Source: Allobogoriella alba
GTDB lineage: Bacteria; Actinomycetota; Actinomycetes; Actinomycetales; Actinomycetaceae
DNA length: 64,000 bases
Direction: 5' to 3'
NCBI RefSeq assembly: GCF_042665525.1
Contig: NZ_JBHTCQ010000001.1
Location: 1,860,001-1,924,000 of the forward strand
Part shown: one piece after another, positions 51,048-59,175 of the stretch
Layout of the letters: each line of letters begins with the position of its first letter
How positions within the stretch are numbered: position 1 is the stretch's first letter
Position numbers and translations under genes: made by a program
Notes under the pieces: model-generated
What the model was told of the DNA's origin: nothing
What the model saw: the letters and a program-made list of their open reading frames with translations, nothing else
Databases searched by the model: none

Positions 51048-51647
51048 TCACGCGGTGAGGTACGCCCGCACCGTGTGCCGCAGCTGACCGAGGCGAACGC
51101 TGGTGTCGCCGTCCTCCTGGAGGGCTCCGTCGAGGTAGACGGCCCCGACCAACGTCGACAGCCATGCCGCCGTATCGGCCGGGTCGAGGTCGGCGCGGGC
51201 CTCGCCGGCGTCGACCGCCCGCCGTACCAACGCGGCCATGCCGTCACGTTCGGCGGCGTCGGCCTCCTCGAGGACGACGGCGATCTCGGGGTCCCGGTGC
51301 GCCTGGAGCAGGGCCTCGAGCACCAGCTTCGGAACGGCGGGGTGCGCCGCGGCGGGTGCGGCGAGATGGTCGACGAACTCCGTCAGCGCCTCGAGCGGCC
51401 GGTCGCTGCGGAGCAGATGCTCGAGGAGGTCGGCCGTCTCGGCGTCGTCGTCGGTCAGCACCGCGACGAAGACCTGCTTCTTGCTGGCGAAGTAGTGGTA
51501 GAGGTTGCCCGGGCTGATGCCCGCCGCGCGGCAGATCTGCGCCGTGGTCGTCCGGTCGTAGCCGTGCTCGGCGAAGAGCGCGGCGGCGCTGTCCTGGATG
51601 TGCCGGCGCCGGGCGGCGTGCCGTGCGGGGTCGAGCGTCCGGGCCAT
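51048..51647 (-). CDS. TetR-family transcriptional regulator
   Basis: A 199-residue repressor. The N-terminal helix-turn-helix is HIQDSAAALFAEHGYDRTT, with TTAQICRAAGISPGNLYHYF as recognition region. The C-terminal ligand domain resembles the BetI-like group (LTEFVDHLAAPAAAHPAVPK, GAVYLDGAL) but the effector cannot be named. ATG 51647 has AGGAGG three bases upstream; a second ATG at 51698 in frame would add 17 residues. It is divergent from the YqeB-like gene, with a TetR-type palindrome between them, so both are probably its targets. Confidence 0.9.
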   Translation of the reverse strand: MARTLDPARHAARRRHIQDSAAALFAEHGYDRTTTAQICRAAGISPGNLYHYFASKKQVFVAVLTDDDAETADLLEHLLRSDRPLEALTEFVDHLAAPAAAHPAVPKLVLEALLQAHRDPEIAVVLEEADAAERDGMAALVRRAVDAGEARADLDPADTAAWLSTLVGAVYLDGALQEDGDTSVRLGQLRHTVRAYLTA

Positions 51648-51697
51648 GATCCTCCTGCCTCGCGCACCTCGCGCCGCCCGTTCGACGAGCTCGAGCA

Positions 51698-51741
51698 TTA
51701 ATAGATTGAGCGCTCGGTCTTAGGATACGCTGACGTAGAAT
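51698..51741. promoter_or_regulatory. Divergent promoter region with TetR operator candidate
   Basis: The palindrome GAGCGCTC (51708-51715) is flanked by AT-rich sequence. On the minus strand TATTAA near 51699-51704 can serve as -10 for tetR. On the plus strand TAGGAT (51721-51726) or TAGAAT (51736-51741) can serve as -10 for the YqeB-like gene. A bound repressor would block both. Confidence 0.55.
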
Positions 51742-51767
51742 CGCCCGTCGCAGAAGGGTCGGAGGCC

Positions 51768-52454
51768 GTGCCCGAGAGCAGCATCACGGTGACGCTGGAC
51801 AAGCGGCTGGCCCCGGTCTTCGCCGCGGTCGGCGCGGCGCTCGGGCTCGCCTGCTCGCTCGCCGTCGGTCCGGTGGTCGGTTGGCTCCTGCGCACCGTGG
51901 ACGGCGCCCCCGCCCCGCTGCGGCTGATCGACCAGCTCCCGCTCGTCTGGGCGATGCCGCTGCTGACGGTGGTCGGGCTCGTGGGTGGCTGGATCGTGTT
52001 CGGCATCTGGGGCGAGGAGGTCGGCCAGGTGACGGTCGATGCCCAGGACGTGGTGCTGACGAGCGGCAAGCGCCGCGCGACCTATGCGCGCGCGGAGATC
52101 GCCGGGATCTTCCTGGACAAGGACGAGCTCGTCCTGCTCGATCACCAGTCGCACGAGCTGTCCCGCACACGTTCGGACAGCGGCCTCGCCGGCCGGCTCG
52201 AGAGGGCTTTCGGACAGTTCGGCTACCCGTGGATGGGTACGACCGACCCGCACGACGCCCGGTTCACCACGTGGGTGGACCGCAGCCGGGACCTCGAGCC
52301 CCGTGCGCACGAGCTGCTGCGCGGACGGGCGCGGGCCCTGGCGGACAAGCGGCCGGGCGCCGCGGAGGAGGCCCGTGAGGAGCTCATGCGGATGGGCGTC
52401 GTCGTCCGGGACCGCGGCGAGGAGCAGGAGTACCGACGGGTCGAGCCGGGCTGA
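51768..52454 (+). CDS. YqeB-like membrane-anchored protein
   Basis: A 228-residue protein that resembles the uncharacterised YqeB family. Two membrane helices (VFAAVGAALGLACSLAVGPV and WAMPLLTVVGLVGGWIVFGI) are followed by a soluble PH-like part with VTVDAQDVVLTSGKRRATYA, KDELVLLDHQSHELSR and FGQFGYPW, and a helical C-terminus ending MGVVVRDRGEEQEYRRV. GTG 51768 is preceded by GGAGG. Control by the divergent TetR is likely. Function unknown. Confidence 0.75.
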   Translation: MPESSITVTLDKRLAPVFAAVGAALGLACSLAVGPVVGWLLRTVDGAPAPLRLIDQLPLVWAMPLLTVVGLVGGWIVFGIWGEEVGQVTVDAQDVVLTSGKRRATYARAEIAGIFLDKDELVLLDHQSHELSRTRSDSGLAGRLERAFGQFGYPWMGTTDPHDARFTTWVDRSRDLEPRAHELLRGRARALADKRPGAAEEAREELMRMGVVVRDRGEEQEYRRVEPG

Positions 52455-52485
52455 GACGTCGGCAGCACCGTCTCACCGGCCACGC

Positions 52486-53592
52486 CTAGGTCCGCACGGT
52501 GGGCGCTGGGCCCGCCCCTCCGGGGTCGACGTCGGAGAACCGGGCGATCGTGGCGTCCGCCCGGCGCACCCGGGCGAGCGGGTGGCCGGGGATCGCGTCG
52601 TCGAGGAACTCGTACCGGTCCGCCGTCTCGCGGGCCGACCGTTCGCCCGTCTGGGCCGCCGCGACCGTGGCGTTCCACCAGTCCGCGATGTCGCCCCAGC
52701 CCGGCGCCGCGAGGGAGCCGCCGAAGTGGCGCACGGCCAGGGCCGAGCACAGCACCGCGAACCGTAGGCGCCGCTGCAGGTCCCAGTTGTTCAGCGTGCC
52801 GGTGACCAGGGCGGCCGCGAAGACGTCGCCGGCGCCGGTGGCGTCCAGCGCCTGGACGTGCAGAGGGTCCACCCGGACCTCCTCGCCGGAGCCCGAGTCG
52901 ACCGCGAGGGCGCCCTCGCCGCCCATGGTGACCACGGCGAGCGGGACGTGGCCCGCCAGCACGCGGGCGGCGTCGGAGGCGGTGTCCGTGCGGGTGTAGG
53001 CCATCGCCTCGGCGGCGTTCGGCGTGAAGGCGTGGCACCCGTCGAGCAGGGTCAGCCGCGCGGGGTCCCAGCGCTCCGCGGGATCCCAGCCGGCGTCGGC
53101 GAAGACGAGGGACCCGGTCTCGCTCACGCGGCGCCACCACGGGTCGGTACCCGGCCCGGTGAGCTCGGCGACGACGGCGCGGGCCGGGCGCGCGGCGTCG
53201 ACCAGGGTGCCGACCGGCTCCGGGTCGGCGTGCCCGTGACTGACCATGGCGCGGTCGCCGTCCAGGGCGAGGGAGACCGTCACGGAGGTGTGCCAGTGCC
53301 GGTACCGCCGGGAGGCGGTGAGGTCCACGCCCTCCTGCTGGCCCAGCACGGACCACAGCCAGTCGGCGTAGGCGTCGTCCCCGAACGCGGCGGCCAGCCC
53401 GGTGCTCAGCCCGAGCCGGGACGCCGCGACCGCCAGGTTGGCGATGCCACCCGGTGCGGAGCCCATGCCGTCCGCCCAGACCTCGGTGCCGGCCACGGGA
53501 CCGTGGTCCAGGCCGGTGAAGACGAGGTCGAAGAAGACAGGTCCGGTGACGAGGAGGTCGAGCTCGGCCGGTGCGTTCGCAGGCACGGTCAT
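52486..53592 (-). CDS. PfkB-family carbohydrate kinase
   Basis: A 368-residue ribokinase-fold kinase. GMGSAPGGIANLAVAASRLG (near residues 40-60) is the PfkB N-terminal signature and the C-terminal signature ALDATGAGDVFAAAL carries the catalytic Asp in GAGD and the anion hole. A C-terminal extension of about 70 residues follows. ATG 53592 is the start; the divergent GH4 gene starts only 40 bp away. The sugar is unknown; the pairing with a GH4 enzyme, which needs a 6-phosphorylated substrate, suggests a role on a glycoside or released sugar. Confidence 0.9.
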   Translation of the reverse strand: MTVPANAPAELDLLVTGPVFFDLVFTGLDHGPVAGTEVWADGMGSAPGGIANLAVAASRLGLSTGLAAAFGDDAYADWLWSVLGQQEGVDLTASRRYRHWHTSVTVSLALDGDRAMVSHGHADPEPVGTLVDAARPARAVVAELTGPGTDPWWRRVSETGSLVFADAGWDPAERWDPARLTLLDGCHAFTPNAAEAMAYTRTDTASDAARVLAGHVPLAVVTMGGEGALAVDSGSGEEVRVDPLHVQALDATGAGDVFAAALVTGTLNNWDLQRRLRFAVLCSALAVRHFGGSLAAPGWGDIADWWNATVAAAQTGERSARETADRYEFLDDAIPGHPLARVRRADATIARFSDVDPGGAGPAPTVRT

Positions 53593-53619
53593 GATGGCCA
53601 CGATCCTGCCATCCGCCAG

Positions 53620-53625
53620 TACCGT
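53620..53625 (+). promoter_or_regulatory. -10 box of the GH4 gene
   Basis: TACCGT ends 7 nt before GTG 53633, implying a leaderless transcript; the same box precedes the PTP-like gene. Confidence 0.5.
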
Positions 53626-53632
53626 GCTGAAG

Positions 53633-54979
53633 GTGATTCTGACGATTCTCGGTGGCGGCGGTTTCCGCGTCCCGCTCGTGCACCAGGCAGTCCTCGCGGC
53701 GTCGGACCGGGTCGCGGTGGACGAGGTGGTCCTGCACGACGAGGATCCCGGACGCCTCGAGGTGATGACGCACGTCCTGCGCGGGCTCGGCGAGGGCGGG
53801 CCGGTGGTGCGGGCGACGACGGACCTGGACGACGCGGTCGCCGGCGCCCACGTGGTGTTCTCCGCGATCCGGGTCGGCGGGACGGCCGGCCGCACGCGCG
53901 ACGAGCGGGTGGCGCTTGGGGAGGGCGTGCTCGGGCAGGAGACCGTCGGCCCGGGCGGGCTGGCGTACGCGCTGCGCACCGTGCCGGTGGTCGACCACGT
54001 GGCCGACCGGATCGCCACGCTCGCGCCGCAGGCCTGGACGATCAGCTTCACGAACCCGGCCTCGATCGTGACCGAGGCGATGCGGGACCGGCTGGGCGAA
54101 CGGGTGGTCGGAATCTGCGACACGCCCATCTCGCTCGTGCGGCGCGTGCTGCGCGCACTCCGGCGGGACCCGCGGGCCTTCGACTCCGGGCTGGTCGAGG
54201 TGGACTACGCGGGCCTGAACCACCTGGGGTGGCTGATGGGTCTGCGCGCCGAGGGTTCCGACCTGCTCGCGGACCTCCTCCGCGACGACGCCGCGCTCGG
54301 AAGCCTCGAGGAGGTCCGGCTCATGGGGGCGGACTGGGTGCGCACGCTCGGGGCGGTACCGAACGAGTACCTGTACTACTACGACTTCGCCCGGGAGGCG
54401 CTCGCCGGTATCGCCGCCGGCGGACGGACCCGGGGGGAGTTCCTCGACGCGCAGCAGAGCGCCTTCTACACGCGTGCGGCGGCCGAGCCGGGGCGGGCAC
54501 TGGACCTGTGGCGCGAGACGCTCGCCGAGCGGGAGGCCACGTACATGGCCACCGAGCGGGACACGCAGGACGCGGGGGAGCGGGCGGAGGAGGACCTCGG
54601 CGGCGGCTACCACGAGGTCGCCGTGGACCTCATGGCGGCCCTCCTCGGCGGCGAGCAGCACCGGATGATCCTCGACGTGGCGAACACCGGTCCGGACGGC
54701 GAGCCGCTGATCGACGGGCTGCCGGGGGACGCGGTCGTCGAGGTGCCGGTGCTCGCCGACGGCGGCGGGATCCGTCCGCTGCCTCCGGCCCGCCCGCTGG
54801 CACCGGTGATGCTGGCCCGGGTCCAGGCGGTCAAGGCCTGCGAGCGGCTGCTGATCGAGGCGGCCCGCACCGGCGACCGGGACACGGCATGGCGTGCCTT
54901 CGCGGCGCACCCGCTGGTGGACAGCACCGCCGTGGCCCGGCGGCTGGTGGACGCCTACCGCGGGTGCACGCCCGCCTGA
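53633..54979 (+). CDS. GH4 6-phospho-beta-glucosidase-like enzyme
   Basis: A 448-residue NAD+- and metal-dependent glycosidase. The nucleotide loop VILTILGGGGFRVP is at the N-terminus. The metal ligands of the family are seen: Cys in VVGICDTPIS and His in GLNHLGWLMG. GH4 enzymes act on 6-phosphoglycosides by oxidation at C3 and elimination. The start GTG 53633 is favoured by the -10 box; a GTG at 53624 would add three residues. It is divergent from the PfkB kinase and followed by a cupin gene 44 bp on. Confidence 0.9.
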   Translation: MILTILGGGGFRVPLVHQAVLAASDRVAVDEVVLHDEDPGRLEVMTHVLRGLGEGGPVVRATTDLDDAVAGAHVVFSAIRVGGTAGRTRDERVALGEGVLGQETVGPGGLAYALRTVPVVDHVADRIATLAPQAWTISFTNPASIVTEAMRDRLGERVVGICDTPISLVRRVLRALRRDPRAFDSGLVEVDYAGLNHLGWLMGLRAEGSDLLADLLRDDAALGSLEEVRLMGADWVRTLGAVPNEYLYYYDFAREALAGIAAGGRTRGEFLDAQQSAFYTRAAAEPGRALDLWRETLAEREATYMATERDTQDAGERAEEDLGGGYHEVAVDLMAALLGGEQHRMILDVANTGPDGEPLIDGLPGDAVVEVPVLADGGGIRPLPPARPLAPVMLARVQAVKACERLLIEAARTGDRDTAWRAFAAHPLVDSTAVARRLVDAYRGCTPA

Positions 54980-55023
54980 CGTGCGAGAAGGTGGCCCCAG
55001 CAGGTTCCGACGAGGAGGAGCAG

Positions 55024-55425
55024 ATGAGCATCCATCACTGGTCGCCCGACGACGCGAGGGCGACGTCCGACTACCGGCGCGTGCTGTGGACCGGCGAGCA
55101 CAGCCAGGTGGTCGTCATGACGATCGCCCCGGGTGACGACATCGGTGAGGAGACCCACCCGGACAACGACCAGATCCTCAGCTTCGTCTCCGGCTCCGGC
55201 AAGGCCGTGGTCGACGGTGAGGAGCAGTTCGTCGCGGCCGGCGACATCGTGGCCGTCGCCGCGGGGCAGCGGCACAACTTCATCAACGTCGGCAAGAGCC
55301 CGCTCGTGCTCTACACGGTCTACGGTCCGGCTCATCACGCCGACGGCGCCGTCCACCCCACCAAGGAGGCGGCCGAGGAGGCCGAGGAGTCCGGCGAGGA
55401 CGAGCCGCCGGCGTACGCCCGGTGA
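55024..55425 (+). CDS. Cupin domain protein
   Basis: A 133-residue single cupin. The metal-binding motif 1 is IGEETHPDNDQILSFVSGSG, where E, H and D/Q positions resemble the usual HxH...E set with the first His changed to Glu; motif 2 is VAAGQRHNFINVG with His. The tail is acidic (EEAEESGEDEPPAYAR). GAGGAGGAG precedes ATG 55024. Function unknown; it follows the GH4 gene and may act on a sugar or serve as a small isomerase. Confidence 0.82.
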   Translation: MSIHHWSPDDARATSDYRRVLWTGEHSQVVVMTIAPGDDIGEETHPDNDQILSFVSGSGKAVVDGEEQFVAAGDIVAVAAGQRHNFINVGKSPLVLYTVYGPAHHADGAVHPTKEAAEEAEESGEDEPPAYAR

Positions 55426-55486
55426 CGTTGCCGGGACTGCCGGCACCGCCCGTGTCGTCAGCCGCCGGACCTGAAAGGATGGCGTC

Positions 55487-56485
55487 ATGACACTGACGAT
55501 CGGTTATGCCGCCGCCCTCGAGCAGTTCTCCCCGACCGAGGCCGTCGAGTACTCCGCGCTCGCGGAGGAGCACGGGTTCTCGGGCGTGATGGCGGCGGAC
55601 CACTTCCAGCCGTGGACGCCGACCCAGGGGCAGGCGGCGTTCGTGTGGAACGTGCTGACCGCCGTCGGGGAGCGCACCCGCGGTGACCTCGGGCCGGGAG
55701 TCACGGCGCCGACGTTCCGGTGGCACCCGGCCATGGTGGCCCAGGCCTCGGCGACCCTCGCGGCCATGTACCCCGGCCGGCACTGGCTCGGTCTGGGCTC
55801 GGGCGAGGCACTCAACGAGCACATCGTCGCCGGGTACTGGCCGGAGGCGCCGGAGCGCATCAACCGGATGTTCGAGGCGATCGACATCATTCGGAAGCTG
55901 TTCACGAACTCCCTGGCCGGCAAGGACACGAAGCACGCCGGGCAGTACTACAAGCTGGAGTCGACGCGGCTGTGGACCATGCCCGAGGAGGCTCCGCCGA
56001 TCCTCGTGGCGACCGGCGGCCCGGTCACCGCTCGCCGGGCCGGCAAGCACGCGGACGGTCTCATCACGGTCGGCGCGCCGCTGGAGAAGATCTCCGGCCT
56101 GTTCGAGAAGTTCGCCGACGGGGCCCGTGAGGCGGGCAAGGACCCGGAGGCGATGCCCAAGGTGCTCCAGCTGCACATGTCGTGGGCGCCCACGGACGAG
56201 GAGGCCCTGGCGAACGCCATGGACCAGTGGCCCAACGGCGGGATGAAGTTCCCGAAGGCGGACATCCGCTCGCCGTTCGACTTCGCGGCGATGGCCAAGC
56301 TGGTCCGCGAGGAGGACTTCGCCGGCCGCATGGTGATCTCCGCCGACCCGGACGAGCACCGCGCGGAGATCCAGCGGTACGTCGACCTCGGGTTCGACCG
56401 GATCTACCTGCACAACGTCGGCCGCAACCAGGCGGAGTGGGCCGAGGTCTTCGGTCGCGACGTCCTGTCGAAGCTCAGTCGGTGA
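55487..56485 (+). CDS. F420-dependent oxidoreductase of the glucose-6-phosphate dehydrogenase-like family
   Basis: A 332-residue luciferase-like TIM-barrel enzyme that uses coenzyme F420. The FGD-type residues are present: His39 and Trp43 in MAADHFQPW, Glu107 in GLGSGEALNEHIVAGYWP, corresponding to His40, Trp44 and Glu109 of M. tuberculosis FGD1. Whether glucose 6-phosphate is the substrate is uncertain; the related TIGR03557 group is broader. Its stop overlaps the cofE start (GTGA), tying an F420 user to an F420 tail-building enzyme. ATG 55487 has AAAGGATG upstream. Confidence 0.9.
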   Translation: MTLTIGYAAALEQFSPTEAVEYSALAEEHGFSGVMAADHFQPWTPTQGQAAFVWNVLTAVGERTRGDLGPGVTAPTFRWHPAMVAQASATLAAMYPGRHWLGLGSGEALNEHIVAGYWPEAPERINRMFEAIDIIRKLFTNSLAGKDTKHAGQYYKLESTRLWTMPEEAPPILVATGGPVTARRAGKHADGLITVGAPLEKISGLFEKFADGAREAGKDPEAMPKVLQLHMSWAPTDEEALANAMDQWPNGGMKFPKADIRSPFDFAAMAKLVREEDFAGRMVISADPDEHRAEIQRYVDLGFDRIYLHNVGRNQAEWAEVFGRDVLSKLSR

Positions 56486-57267
56486 GCGGGGACGCAGACG
56501 CGGCGGTCGGCACGTCCCTCACCGCCGTCGCACCCGACGGCGTGCCCGTGGTGACGAAGGGTGACGACCTCGCCGCCGTCCTCACCCCGGCGCTCGAGGG
56601 CGTCGTGTGGCCGGACGGCACGCGCGGGCTGGCCGAGGGGGACGTCGTGGTGGTCTCCTCCAAGATCGTCTCGAAGGCCGAGGGGCGCCTCGTGGCGGCG
56701 CGCGACGAGGCCGAGCGCGAGCGGGTGATCGCGGACGAGACGGTGCGGGTGGTCGCGCAGCGGCCGAAGCCCGACGGCGGGATGCTGCGGATCGTGGAGA
56801 ACCGGCTCGGCCTGGTCATGGCCGCTGCCGGCGTCGACACCTCGGACGTGCCCGCCGGCACGGCACTGCTGCTGCCGGAGGACCCGGACGCCTCCGCCCG
56901 CCGGATCCGCCGTGGCCTGCACGCCCGGACCGGGGTGCGGCCCGGCGTCATCGTCACGGACACCGCCGGCCGGCCCTGGCGCCGTGGTGTGGTGGACATG
57001 GCGATCGGGGCCGCCGGGGTGCGCGTGCTGTCCGACATGCGTGGGGCCCGCGACCGGTACGGCCGTGCGCTGCAGACGACCGTCATCGGCGTGGCCGACG
57101 AGATCGCGGCGGCTGCGGAGCTCGTCAAGGGCAAGGTCTCCGGCCGTCCGGTGGCGGTGGTACGGGGTATGGGCCACGCCGTCACCGAGGACGACGGCGA
57201 GGGTGCCGCGTCGCTGGTCCGCCCGCCTGAGGAGGACATGTTCCGCAAGGGCGTGGACGAGCCGTGA
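56482..57267 (+). CDS. cofE: Coenzyme F420-0:L-glutamate ligase
   Basis: A 261-residue single-domain CofE that adds gamma-linked glutamates to F420-0 using GTP. Typical stretches are DVVVVSSKIVSKAEGRLV, RPGVIVTDTAGRPWRRGVVD and GAAGVRVLSDMRGARDRYGR. It lacks the FMN-reductase domain fused in mycobacterial FbiB. No other F420 biosynthesis gene (cofC, cofD, fbiC) is in the window. GTG 56482 overlaps the oxidoreductase stop. The facing ABC transporter operon ends 31 bp away. Confidence 0.93.
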   Translation: MSGDADAAVGTSLTAVAPDGVPVVTKGDDLAAVLTPALEGVVWPDGTRGLAEGDVVVVSSKIVSKAEGRLVAARDEAERERVIADETVRVVAQRPKPDGGMLRIVENRLGLVMAAAGVDTSDVPAGTALLLPEDPDASARRIRRGLHARTGVRPGVIVTDTAGRPWRRGVVDMAIGAAGVRVLSDMRGARDRYGRALQTTVIGVADEIAAAAELVKGKVSGRPVAVVRGMGHAVTEDDGEGAASLVRPPEEDMFRKGVDEP

Positions 57268-57298
57268 CGCCACCGGTCGAGCACATCCCCGGCCCGCG

Positions 57299-58135
57299 CT
57301 AGCGGCCCGCCCGGACCTCCCGGTCCGTCCGGGCCGGAGTCACCGGCATCGCGGCCCCCGGCTCCCGGTCCATGACCAGCAGCTCGTGGTCGCCCGCACT
57401 GACACGCCGCGCACGCACCCGGTAGACCTCGCTCACCAGCTCGCCGGTGAGCACCTGCTCCGGCGGTCCCGCGGCCACGGCGCGGCCGGCCGACAGGACG
57501 ACGACGTGGTCGGCGTAGCGCAGCGCGTGGTTGAGGTCGTGCAGTGCCGCCAGCACGGTGACGCCGTCGTGCCGCAGGTCCCGGGCGAGCGCGAGCACGT
57601 CGAGCTGGGCCGCCACGTCGAGATGGTTCGTCGGCTCGTCGAGCAGCAGCAGCCGCGGCTCCTGCGCCAGCGCCCGTGCCAGGTGCACGCGCTGGCGCTC
57701 GCCGCCGGACAGCGTCGCGAAGTCCCGGTCCCGCAGCCATGCCGCCCCGGCTCGCTCCAGCGCGGCGTCGACGATCGCCAGGTCGTCCGCGGAGTCGGCG
57801 CCCCAACGCGGCCGGTGCGGCGTGCGGCCCAGCAGCACCACGTCGAGCACGCGGCGGGACACGGCGGCCGGCGCGTCCTGCTCCACGAGCGAGATCTGGC
57901 GGGCGCGACTCCGGCGCGTCATCCGGACGAGGTCCTCCCCGTCGAGCAGCAGCGCACCGTCCAGGGGCACCGCACCGACGATCGCCCGCAGCACCGTGGA
58001 CTTGCCCGCCCCGTTCGGCCCGACGAGCGCCGTCACCGACCCGGCCGGTACCTCGGCGTCGACCCCGTCCAGCACCCGCACGCCGCCGAGCCGGACCGCG
58101 AGCCCGGCGATCCGCAGCTCGGCCCCGCCCCTCAT
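57299..58135 (-). CDS. ABC transporter ATPase, proposed F420-0 importer
   Basis: A 278-residue ATPase of the FecE/BtuD type. Walker A is GPNGAGKST, the signature LSGGERQRVHLARAL, Walker B LLLLDEPTNHLD and the H-loop LAALHDLNHALRYA. It ends a three-gene operon with FecCD-type permease and binding protein (ATGA and GTGA overlaps). Sequence alone would allow iron-siderophore or cobalamin uptake; the adjacent cofE and F420-dependent enzyme fit the TIGR03873 proposal of F420-0 import. Confidence 0.85.
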   Translation of the reverse strand: MRGGAELRIAGLAVRLGGVRVLDGVDAEVPAGSVTALVGPNGAGKSTVLRAIVGAVPLDGALLLDGEDLVRMTRRSRARQISLVEQDAPAAVSRRVLDVVLLGRTPHRPRWGADSADDLAIVDAALERAGAAWLRDRDFATLSGGERQRVHLARALAQEPRLLLLDEPTNHLDVAAQLDVLALARDLRHDGVTVLAALHDLNHALRYADHVVVLSAGRAVAAGPPEQVLTGELVSEVYRVRARRVSAGDHELLVMDREPGAAMPVTPARTDREVRAGR

Positions 58136-59175
58136 GCGGCACCTGCCCGACGCCGCAGCAGCAACGCGAAGACCGGCGCACCGACCGCGGCCGTCATGAT
58201 CCCCACCGGCAGCTCACGGGTCTCGAACAGGCTCCGCGCCCCGGTGTCCGCCAGCAGCAGGAACGACGCCCCGGCCAGCGCGGCCACCGGGAGCAGCCGG
58301 TGATGGCGTTCACCGACGACCAGCCGGACCGCGTGCGGCACCACGAGGCCGACGAAGCCGATGGCGCCGGCGACCGACACCAGCACGCCCGTGAGCAGCG
58401 CCGACGCCCCCAGCAGCAGCCACCGCGTCCGGGTCACCGCGACGCCGAGCGCCGCGGCCGCGACGTCACCGAACGTGAACGCGTCCAGCGTCCTGGCCTG
58501 GAGCAGCAGGAAACCCCCGACGGCCGCGCATGCGGCCAGTGCCACGAACGCCTCGCTCCACACCGCCCCGCCGAGCGAGCCCATGAGCCACGTGAGGATC
58601 TCCCGGTAGGAGTCGCCGGTCGAGGACCAGAACAGCACGAAGCTCACGACCGCGGACGCTGCCTGCGCCACGGCCACGCCCGCCAGCACCGTCCGGACCG
58701 GGCTCAGCCCGCCGCCGCGCCCGCTGGCGAGTGCGAGGGTGAGCACCAGCGCGCCTAGGCCGCCGAGGAAGGCGGCCAGGGGCAGCGCGGTGCCCAGCCC
58801 GAGCACCAGGACGAGCACCGCGCCGACCGACGCGCCCGAGGAGACGCCGAGCAGGTAGGGGTCGGCGAGCGGGTTGCGGGTCAGCGCCTGCATGACCGCC
58901 CCGCACAGCGCGAGCCCGGCGCCCACCGCGGCGGCCCCCACCACGCGCGGGGCCCGGCCCTGCCAGACGATCGCGTCGTCGATCCGGCCGAGCGGGTTCG
59001 CCGGACACGTCTCGAAGACGGCCCCGCAGACGTGGTGCCAGGCCGAGGTCCACACGCCCAGCACGCCGATGTCCGCCTGCCCGAGCGTGAGGGCCCACCC
59101 GGCGAGCAGCACCAACAGGGCGACGAGCATCACCAGGGTGAACCCCAGCGCTGCGGTCGACCGGACGATCCTCAC
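58132..59175 (-). CDS. FecCD-type ABC permease, proposed F420-0 importer
   Basis: A 347-residue membrane protein with about ten helices. The family motifs are GRAPRVVGAAAVGAGLALCG, ALTRNPLADPYLLGVSSGAS and the ATPase-contact helix GAIGFVGLVVPHAVRLVVG. A periplasmic loop near residues 45-65 has Cys residues (HHVCGAVFETCPANPLGR). GTG 59175 overlaps the binding-protein stop. Belongs to the three-gene cassette (TIGR03869 in the proposed F420-0 system). Confidence 0.87.
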   Translation of the reverse strand: MRIVRSTAALGFTLVMLVALLVLLAGWALTLGQADIGVLGVWTSAWHHVCGAVFETCPANPLGRIDDAIVWQGRAPRVVGAAAVGAGLALCGAVMQALTRNPLADPYLLGVSSGASVGAVLVLVLGLGTALPLAAFLGGLGALVLTLALASGRGGGLSPVRTVLAGVAVAQAASAVVSFVLFWSSTGDSYREILTWLMGSLGGAVWSEAFVALAACAAVGGFLLLQARTLDAFTFGDVAAAALGVAVTRTRWLLLGASALLTGVLVSVAGAIGFVGLVVPHAVRLVVGERHHRLLPVAALAGASFLLLADTGARSLFETRELPVGIMTAAVGAPVFALLLRRRAGAA

